NCBI RefSeq assembly: GCF_000518265.1
Contig: NZ_JADG01000009.1
Coordinates: forward strand, 186,001 to 250,000
Direction: 5' to 3'
Source of the DNA: Actinomadura oligospora ATCC 43269
GTDB lineage: Bacteria; Actinomycetota; Actinomycetes; Streptosporangiales; Streptosporangiaceae
Length of the DNA: 64,000 nt
Shown piece by piece: positions 54,936 through 64,000 of the stretch. A program made the position numbers and the translations under genes. The notes below the pieces were generated by a model. The model had not been told where the DNA came from and ran no database searches. It saw only the letters and a program-made list of their open reading frames with translations. Within the stretch, counting starts at the first letter, position 1. Each line of letters starts with the position of its first letter.

Positions 54936-54956
54936 GGCTGAGAGCGTCGCTCAGCC
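54936..54956 (-). terminator. Hairpin downstream of the HAD phosphatase gene
   Basis: GGCTGAG (54936-54942) pairs with CTCAGCC (54950-54956) over a 7-nt loop, about 55 nt past the stop codon. A second dyad, GGCCACGCC/GGCGTGGCC (54862-54881), lies further on. The rest of the 295-bp gap 54714-55008 shows nothing else. Confidence 0.45.
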
Positions 54957-55008
54957 GTTCGAAGGCTCCCGGACGAACGGAGGGACAAGTTCGGGCGAAA
55001 GGCGCGTG

Positions 55009-55674
55009 TCAGGCGAACAGGGCGCGCAGGAAGGGCACGTCCACGTCGGCGAGGGACGTCACGACCGTCCGGCCCGGGGCCGCGCCGAGCGCGACCACGC
55101 CCGGCACCGCGACCGTCCGGCAGCCCGCAGCCTCGGCCGCCGCCAGCCCGCTCGGCGAGTCCTCCAGCACCGCGCAGCGCGCCGGGTCGACGCCGAGCCG
55201 CGCGCAGGCCGTCAGGTACGGCTCGGGGTGCGGCTTGGTCCGGGACACCTCGTCCCCGGCCAGGGTCAGGTCGAAGTGGTCGCGGCCGAGGCCGTCCAGT
55301 GCGGGCTCGAGCAGCACGCGGTGGCTGGAGGTGACCAGCGCGGTCGGCAGCCCCGCCGCGCGGACCTCGGTGAGCAGCTCCTTCGCGCCGGGAAGCAACG
55401 GGACGGCCGTGCGCATCCGCTCGACCATGCCGTCCAGCAGGCGCCGCCCGATCTCCCCGGCCGGGACGCCGGTCCCCGACCGCTCCACCATGTAGGCGGA
55501 CGCGACCGCCAGGTTCCCCCCGACCAGGTGCTCCTGGTCGGCGTGCGTCCAGACGCCGCCGAGGGACTCCATCACCTCGGTCTCGACCTCGAACCACAAC
55601 CGCTCGGAGTCGATCAGGGTGCCGTCCATGTCGAACAGCACCGCCTGCGGATCGTCCTGTACGCCCCGTGTCAC
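55009..55674 (-). CDS. HAD-family hydrolase (beta-phosphoglucomutase/phosphatase-like)
   Basis: 221 residues. HAD motif I FDMDGTLIDSE (nucleophile and acid Asp), motif II TSSHR, Lys in SRTKPHPEPY, motif IV VLEDSPSGLAAAEAAG; the cap domain is of the small helical type. A soluble phosphatase of unknown substrate. GTG 55674 with AAAGGAGG about 10 nt upstream. Downstream of metH on the same strand after a 141-bp gap. Confidence 0.92.
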   Translation of the reverse strand: MTRGVQDDPQAVLFDMDGTLIDSERLWFEVETEVMESLGGVWTHADQEHLVGGNLAVASAYMVERSGTGVPAGEIGRRLLDGMVERMRTAVPLLPGAKELLTEVRAAGLPTALVTSSHRVLLEPALDGLGRDHFDLTLAGDEVSRTKPHPEPYLTACARLGVDPARCAVLEDSPSGLAAAEAAGCRTVAVPGVVALGAAPGRTVVTSLADVDVPFLRALFA

Positions 55675-55815
55675 GCCGCCTGACCTCCTTTGGCCTCGAT
55701 CGTCCAGGTTAGGTCAGACGGCGCGTCCCGCCGAACCGGCGACGCGGGGCGCCGCGCGGCCGGGTTCGGGGACTGACTCCGGACCCGGGTTCGGGGCCCG
55801 GGAAACGCGGCGGGA

Positions 55816-59298
<3,483 letters not shown>

Positions 59299-59306
59299 GG
59301 GGACCA

Positions 59307-59312
59307 ACCCTA
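59307..59312 (-). promoter_or_regulatory. -10 box TAGGGT, leaderless start of metH
   Basis: On the minus strand TAGGGT is followed by 8 nt and ATG 59298. Confidence 0.55.
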
Positions 59313-59511
59313 TCGGGCCGGACACCGGTGCCCGTCGTCCGTCCCCGTGACGGATGGGCGATCGGAACGCTAACGTTCGGCCAGTGTCTACCAACGGGTA
59401 ACGCGCCCGGACGCCCCGCGCGCCCGCCCGGGACCGAGCAGCACAGACCGACCGGCACGATACGACCGCCGCGGGTGGCACGCGCCCCGGCGACGACAGC
59501 AGGGAGCGGCC

Positions 59512-59970
59512 GTGAGCGCCTACCGGACCATCCTCGTCGGGACCGACGGGTCGGACACCTCGTTCCGCGCGGTCGACCGCGCCGCCGCGCTCGCCGCCGC
59601 CACCGGCGCGACGCTGCTGCTCGCGACCGCCTACACCCCCATGCCCGAGCGGGAGCGGCTGTCGGCCGCCGACCAACTCGGCGACCTGGCCTACAAGGTG
59701 CAGGGCTCCACCCCCGCCGACGACGCGCTACGGGCCGCCCGCGAGCGCGCCGTCGCCCAGGGGGCCACCGACATCGACCAGGTCGCGCTGGAGGGCGACG
59801 CGGTCGACGTGATCTCCCGGGTCGCCCGCGACCGCAAGGCCGACCTGGTCGTCGTCGGCAACCGCGGCCTCAACAGCCTCGCCGGGCGGATCCTCGGCTC
59901 GGTCCCGGCGAACCTGTCGCACCGCTCCCCCGTGGACGTGCTGATCGTGCACACCACCGACGGGAAGTGA
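59512..59970 (+). CDS. Universal stress protein, UspA family
   Basis: 152 residues. One Usp domain starting YRTILVGTDGSDTS and ending with the ATP-binding motif VVVGNRGLNSLAGRILGSVPANL (G-2x-G-9x-G-S type). Members bind ATP and are induced under stress. GTG 59512 with GGGAG upstream. Divergent from metH across about 210 bp. Confidence 0.93.
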   Translation: MSAYRTILVGTDGSDTSFRAVDRAAALAAATGATLLLATAYTPMPERERLSAADQLGDLAYKVQGSTPADDALRAARERAVAQGATDIDQVALEGDAVDVISRVARDRKADLVVVGNRGLNSLAGRILGSVPANLSHRSPVDVLIVHTTDGK

Positions 59971-60151
59971 CCCGATCGTGACACGGCCGGGCCCGCCGGA
60001 CGACCCCCGGCGAGGTCTGGGGCGGCGAGGGGTGGGGTAGTTCTGGGACAGGACGTAGGCTGACAGCCACCGATCATGAGCGGGGCCCCCGAACCCCGGG
60101 AATGGACGGTCCCCCGGTGACGCTGTACAGGGCGTCGGAAGGAGGCAGCGC

Positions 60152-60994
60152 GTGATCGAGCTTGAAGGCGTTCCGGACCTCGTCGATCCGGTCGTCGTGG
60201 CCGCCTTTGAAGGCTGGAACGACGCCGGGGAGGCGGCCAGCGGGGTGATCACCCATCTGGAGAGCGTCTGGGACGCGACGCCGATCGCCGAACTCGACCC
60301 CGACGACTACTACGACTTCCAGGTCACCCGCCCGATGGTGGAGATGATCGACGGTGAGACCCGCGGCATCACCTGGCCCACCACCCGGATCTCCCGGGCC
60401 CGCCTCCCGTCCGGACGCGACGTCGTGCTGATCCACGGCATCGAGCCGAACATGCGGTGGCGGTCGTTCTGCCGCGAGATCGTCGACAAGATCCACGAGC
60501 TGGGGGCGCAGGAGGTGGTGCTGCTCGGCGCGTTGCTGGCCGACGCCCCGCACACCCGTCCCGTCCCGGTGACCGGCGCCGCGAACGACACGGCGATGGT
60601 CACCGACCTCGATCTGGAGCCCGCGCGCTACGAGGGTCCGACCGGCATCCTCGGCGTGCTCCAGGACGCCTGCGCCAAGGCCGAGCTGCCGACGGTGTCG
60701 CTGTGGGCGGCGGTGCCGCACTACGTGGCGCAGCCGCCGTCCCCGAAGGCGACGCTCGCGCTGCTCCGCCGCGTCGAGGACCTGCTGGACGTCGCCGTCC
60801 CGCTGGGTGAGCTGCCCGAGGAGGCGCGCGCCTGGGAGAACGGGGTGAACGAGCTCGCCGAGGAGGACTCCGAGGTCGCCGAGTACGTCCGGACGCTCGA
60901 GGAGCAGAAGGACGCGACCGAGCTGCCCGAGGCGAGCGGCGACGCGATCGCCCGCGAGTTCGAGCGGTACCTGCGGAGGCGCGACGCGGGCTGA
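60152..60994 (+). CDS. PAC2 family protein (proteasome assembly chaperone-like fold)
   Basis: 280 residues. N-terminal PAC2 domain: VVAAFEGWNDAGEAASGVI, DYYDFQVTRP, IHGIEPNMRWRSFC, VVLLGALLADAPHTRPVPV; C-terminal acidic helical part. Eukaryotic and archaeal relatives help assemble the 20S proteasome; the bacterial family member Rv2125 lies at the same place near metH and mshC in M. tuberculosis, but its role is not settled. GTG 60152 follows GGAAGGAGG closely. Confidence 0.92.
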   Translation: MIELEGVPDLVDPVVVAAFEGWNDAGEAASGVITHLESVWDATPIAELDPDDYYDFQVTRPMVEMIDGETRGITWPTTRISRARLPSGRDVVLIHGIEPNMRWRSFCREIVDKIHELGAQEVVLLGALLADAPHTRPVPVTGAANDTAMVTDLDLEPARYEGPTGILGVLQDACAKAELPTVSLWAAVPHYVAQPPSPKATLALLRRVEDLLDVAVPLGELPEEARAWENGVNELAEEDSEVAEYVRTLEEQKDATELPEASGDAIAREFERYLRRRDAG

Positions 60995-61048
60995 CCCCCG
61001 CGCGGCGCTCGCGCCGAGCAGGACGACGCTCGCGGAAAGCACACCGAG

Positions 61049-61077
61049 GCCCCTGCCGACCACCGGTCGGCAGGGGC
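61049..61077 (+). terminator. Terminator of the PAC2 gene
   Basis: GCCCCTGCCGACC and GGTCGGCAGGGGC form a perfect 13-bp stem with a 3-nt loop, followed by TTCCGGTTTCTC. Confidence 0.8.
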
Positions 61078-61266
61078 TTCCGGTTTCTCCCTGCCGAGAG
61101 CCGCCCTCCTGGCGGAGCGCACGTGAACGCCCGGCGATGACCCGCGTACCCGCGGTGGGGGCTTGCGGGACGGGACCGACGTGCGCAAGCATTCACTTAC
61201 CGGACGTCCGGTCCCCGCGCTCCCTCCCCGGACGGCCGAATCCGCCTCCGGTGCAAGGAGTCCCCC

Positions 61267-62100
61267 GTGACCTCCCCGGCCCCCGCCGCCGTCCGCGACC
61301 GGGACGCGCTGCGGCTGCTCGCCGCCGAACCCGCCGTGATGCTCGCCGCGGGCCGCGCGCTGCTCCTCCAGGTCGCCCACCCCAAGATCGCGCAGGGCGT
61401 GGCCGACCACAGCGACCTGCGGGAACGCCCCCTCGACCGGCTGTTCGGCACGCTGGACTTCCTCACCGTCGTCGCGTTCGGCACCAGCGAGGAGGCCGCC
61501 CGGCTCGGCCACGGCCTGCGCCGCCTGCACGACCGGATCACCGGGCCCGGCTACTCCGGCAACGACCCCGACCTGCAGGTGTGGGTGAACGCCACCCTCA
61601 CCGACGCCGCCCTGTACGTGTACGAGGAGATCCTCCGCTCCCCCAGCGGCGACCTCGGCGCGGCCTACGTCGACCAGGCCCGGTACGTCGCCGAGGTGCT
61701 CGGCTGCCCGCCGGAGGCGCAGCCCGCCGACCGCGAGGAGTTCCGCCGCTACTTCGCCACGGCGGTCGCCTCGCTCGAGGTCACCGACACCGGACGCGAG
61801 GTCATGCGGACCGTCCTGTGGTCGCGCAAACTCCGCTGGCTCGGGCCCGCCCTGTGGTTCAACCGGTTCGTCACCACCGGGCTGCTGCCCGAACCCGTCC
61901 GCGTCCAGTACGGCCTGCCCTGGGGGCCCCGCCGCGACCGCTGCCTGTGGATCCTGCTGCGGACCGGCGCGTTCTCCTACCGGCTCGTCCCCGGACGGCT
62001 CCGCCGCGCCGGCGTCCCCCTCATCCTCTGGCGCTCCCGCCAACGCCTCGCCCGCAAGGCCCGGAAAGCCGCGCAGGCGAAGCAGGCACGCACCGCGTGA
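61267..62100 (+). CDS. DUF2236/MpaB-like oxygenase family protein
   Basis: 277 residues. Family features: AAEPAVMLAAGRALLLQVAHP near the start, the Asp/Arg-rich RPLDRLFGTLDFL, and VNATLTDAALYVYEE in the core, where the conserved His/Arg of the latex-clearing/MpaB group bind heme or act near it. A predicted oxygenase or heme protein with unknown substrate. The tail is highly basic. GTG 61267 with AAGGAG at 6 nt. Confidence 0.88.
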   Translation: MTSPAPAAVRDRDALRLLAAEPAVMLAAGRALLLQVAHPKIAQGVADHSDLRERPLDRLFGTLDFLTVVAFGTSEEAARLGHGLRRLHDRITGPGYSGNDPDLQVWVNATLTDAALYVYEEILRSPSGDLGAAYVDQARYVAEVLGCPPEAQPADREEFRRYFATAVASLEVTDTGREVMRTVLWSRKLRWLGPALWFNRFVTTGLLPEPVRVQYGLPWGPRRDRCLWILLRTGAFSYRLVPGRLRRAGVPLILWRSRQRLARKARKAAQAKQARTA

Positions 62101-62131
62101 CACACACGGCATGACGCGGACGGCATGGGAA

Positions 62132-62158
62132 AAGCCCCGTCCGGGGCGGGCGGGGCTT
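62132..62158. terminator. Bidirectional terminator between DUF2236 gene and mshC
   Basis: AAGCCCCG.CC and GG.CGGGGCTT (62132-62142 and 62148-62158) pair with one G-U position around GGGGC; a TTTT run follows on the minus strand and TTGTTC on the plus strand. Confidence 0.75.
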
Positions 62159-62171
62159 GTTCGTGAACGTC

Positions 62172-63413
62172 CTACAGCGCGACGCCCAGGAGCGCGTCGG
62201 CGATGGCGCGGATCTGGGCGGGGGCCTCGGTGTCGTCGCCCGTGCCGGTGAGGGCCGCGTCGGCCCAGGCGTCGATGGCGGCGAGCGCGCCCGGCGCGTC
62301 CAGGTCGTCGCCCAGCCGCTCCCGGACGGTCTCCAGCACGCCCACGGCGGACGGCCCGGCGGGCGCGGCCACCGCGGCGCGCCAGCGCGTCAGCCGCGTG
62401 TCCGCGGCGTGGAGCCGGTCGTCCTTCCACTCCCAGTCGGAGCGGTAGTGGTGCGCGAGCAGCGCCAGCCGGATCGCCATCGGGTCGGCGCCGCCGCGCC
62501 GCAGCTTCGACACGAACACCAGGTTCCCGCGCGACTTGGACATCTTCTCGCCGTCCAGGCCGACCATGCCCGCGTGCACGTAGGCGCGGGCGTGCGGGCG
62601 CTCGGCCGTCGCGACCTGCGCGTGCGCCGCGCCCATCTCGTGGTGCGGGAACGCCAGGTCCGAGCCGCCGCCCTCGACGTCGAAGGCCATGCCGAGGTGC
62701 TCGATGGAGATCGCCGAGCACTCGATGTGCCAGCCGGGGCGGCCCTTGCCGAACGGCGAGTCCCAGCCCGGCTCGCCCGGACGCTGCGCCAGCCAGACCA
62801 GCGCGTCCAGCGGGTCGCGCTTGCCCGGACGGTCCGGGTCGCCGCCGCGCTCGGCGAACAGGGACAGCATCTGGTCCCGGTCCAGGCGGCTGACCTCGCC
62901 GAAGGACGGGTCGGAGGCGATGGGGAAGTACAGGTCGCCGTCGACCTCGTACACCGCGTCGCGGGCCCGCAGCTCCTCGATCATCTTCACCACGAGCGGG
63001 ATCGCCTCGACCGCGCCGACGTACTGGTCCGGCGGCAGGACCCGCAGGGCGGTCATGTCCTCGCGGAAGAGTTCGATCTCCCGGTCGGCCAGTTCGCGCC
63101 AGCTCAGGCCGTCCCGCTCCGCGCGTTCCAGCAGCGGATCGTCGACGTCGGTGGCATTCTGCACGTAGTGGACCCGGCGGCCCTGGTCCCGCCACACGCG
63201 GTTCACCAGGTCGAACGCGAGATAGGTGTTGGCGTGGCCCAGGTGCGTGGCGTCGTAGGGGGTGATCCCGCACACGTACATCCGCGCGGTCGGCCCGGGA
63301 TCGGTGGGCCGCGTCTCCCCGGTGCCGGTGTCATGCAGCCGCAGCGGTCCGGCCGCGCCGGCCAGGCCGAGTTCGGGGAGACTGGGGACTTCTGGAGCGG
63401 GCCACGATCGCAT
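62172..63413 (-). CDS. mshC: Mycothiol synthesis cysteine ligase MshC
   Basis: 413 residues. Class I aminoacyl-tRNA synthetase fold with HLGH (HIGH box) in [14 protein letters not shown] in EKMSKSRGN, zinc site Cys in YVCGITPYD, and [13 protein letters not shown]. The N-terminal [19 protein letters not shown] and the absence of a tRNA anticodon domain separate MshC from CysS. It joins cysteine to GlcN-inositol in mycothiol biosynthesis. ATG 63413 lies 6 nt after TAAGGT. Confidence 0.96.
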   Translation of the reverse strand: MRSWPAPEVPSLPELGLAGAAGPLRLHDTGTGETRPTDPGPTARMYVCGITPYDATHLGHANTYLAFDLVNRVWRDQGRRVHYVQNATDVDDPLLERAERDGLSWRELADREIELFREDMTALRVLPPDQYVGAVEAIPLVVKMIEELRARDAVYEVDGDLYFPIASDPSFGEVSRLDRDQMLSLFAERGGDPDRPGKRDPLDALVWLAQRPGEPGWDSPFGKGRPGWHIECSAISIEHLGMAFDVEGGGSDLAFPHHEMGAAHAQVATAERPHARAYVHAGMVGLDGEKMSKSRGNLVFVSKLRRGGADPMAIRLALLAHHYRSDWEWKDDRLHAADTRLTRWRAAVAAPAGPSAVGVLETVRERLGDDLDAPGALAAIDAWADAALTGTGDDTEAPAQIRAIADALLGVAL

Positions 63414-63419
63414 GATTGA

Positions 63420-63425
63420 ACCTTA
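63420..63425 (-). promoter_or_regulatory. -10 box TAAGGT, leaderless start of mshC
   Basis: On the minus strand TAAGGT is followed by 6 nt and ATG 63413. Confidence 0.5.
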
Positions 63426-63523
63426 TCCGTGCGCTCCCGATAGCTTGACACCGAGATCACCCCGACCGTCCCCCCTTGTCCCCGCAACCCCCCGAACGGG
63501 TGGAACGGAGTCCGACCGAGTCC

Positions 63524-64000
63524 ATGGCACGCCATCGCAAGTCGTCTGAGCGTCGCGGGCTGCCCCGCGCGGCGCACGGCGGCCTCGCCGTCCTGGCCGC
63601 GCTGCTGCTCACCGCCACGATCGTGGTCGGCGTCGGCCGCGTCCGGCACGGCCTGGCCACCGGCGGGCACGACGCCGGGTCCGCCGAGCCGCCGCCCGCC
63701 CTGCCCGCGCACGTCGGCGCCTCCACCTCCAAGGTGCGGCTGCCCGGCGAGAGGACCGCGCGTGATCTCGTGGTGTACCGGCCGAACGTCCCGGACTCCT
63801 CCCGGCTGCCGGTGGTGTACTTCCTGCACGGCGTGCCCGGCGACCCCGCGACGCTGGTGGACGACGGCCTGGTCGACGAGCTGAAGAAGTACCTCGCCAA
63901 GGGCGGCCAGCCGTTCGTCCTGGCCGTCCCGGACGGCAACGGCGACCGCCACGACGACACCGAGTGGGCCGACGCCGCCGACGGGTCCGACCGGGTCGAG
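63524..64000 (+). CDS. Secreted or membrane-anchored esterase, 5' part
   Basis: The first 159 residues are in the window and the frame is open to the edge. A basic head (MARHRKSSERRG), one transmembrane or signal segment (about 20-38, GLAVLAALLLTATIVVGVG), a Pro/Ala/Gly linker, then the start of an alpha/beta hydrolase: LPVVYFLHGVPGDPATLV with the oxyanion HG motif and FVLAVPDGNGDRHDDTEW. This is the putative esterase (antigen 85/esterase D-like) pattern. The catalytic Ser lies beyond the window. Confidence 0.85.
   Translation, partial: MARHRKSSERRGLPRAAHGGLAVLAALLLTATIVVGVGRVRHGLATGGHDAGSAEPPPALPAHVGASTSKVRLPGERTARDLVVYRPNVPDSSRLPVVYFLHGVPGDPATLVDDGLVDELKKYLAKGGQPFVLAVPDGNGDRHDDTEWADAADGSDRVE

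Noticed and set aside
59299..59511. Possible B12 riboswitch upstream of metH
   Set aside because: The -10 box leaves no room for a leader, and no cobalamin-box sequence is seen in the 210-bp gap.

Overview
The window is 64 kb of very GC-rich DNA from a filamentous actinomycete. The Pup-proteasome, Tat, mycothiol (mshC) and trmI genes place it in Actinomycetia, and the style of the genes fits the Streptosporangiales/Thermomonosporaceae (for example Actinomadura); the genus is an inference. No tRNA, rRNA, IS element, prophage or CRISPR array is visible.

Layout. (1) 1-11.3 kb, minus strand: a specialised-metabolite operon of cytochrome P450, a possible tiny coupled ORF, an ABC exporter and a large NRPS that runs off the left edge. 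(2) 11.6-17.5 kb: a MacAB-type efflux operon (lipoprotein, membrane-fusion protein, ATPase, permease) divergent from an OmpR-type two-component system. (3) 17.4-20 kb: a PLP aminotransferase and a divergent Crp/Fnr regulator. (4) 20-41.5 kb: the conserved actinobacterial core block helY-tatC-tatA-small membrane protein-pafC-pafB / DUF3866 / FKBP lipoprotein / pafA / prcA-prcB / double endonuclease-VII protein / pup / dop / arc (mpa) / trmI / M50 protease / RecB-like nuclease. (5) 41.7-47.4 kb: a NarL-type two-component system followed by a LolD/FtsX-type ABC transporter. (6) 47.5-53.8 kb: a five-gene oligopeptide/dipeptide ABC importer. (7) 54.2-64 kb: small membrane protein, HAD phosphatase, metH, uspA, PAC2-family protein, DUF2236 oxygenase, mshC and the start of a secreted esterase.

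How the genes work together. Block 4 holds the whole Pup-proteasome pathway: Dop deamidates Pup, PafA ligates it to proteins, ARC/Mpa unfolds them and PrcAB degrades them, while PafBC is a WYL-domain transcription factor pair known to control the DNA-damage response. Helicase, RecB-like nuclease and endonuclease-VII genes sit among them. Many genes in the core block share a -10 element TANNNT placed 6-8 nt before the start codon, so much of the block is probably read from leaderless mRNAs.

Most notable points: an endonuclease-VII-domain duplication inside the proteasome locus; an eroded first condensation domain in the NRPS and a composition patch over the pocket of its second adenylation domain; an OmpR-type direct repeat next to a -10 box between the efflux operon and its two-component system; and a switch in strand composition near 33.7-34.2 kb that does not follow gene direction.
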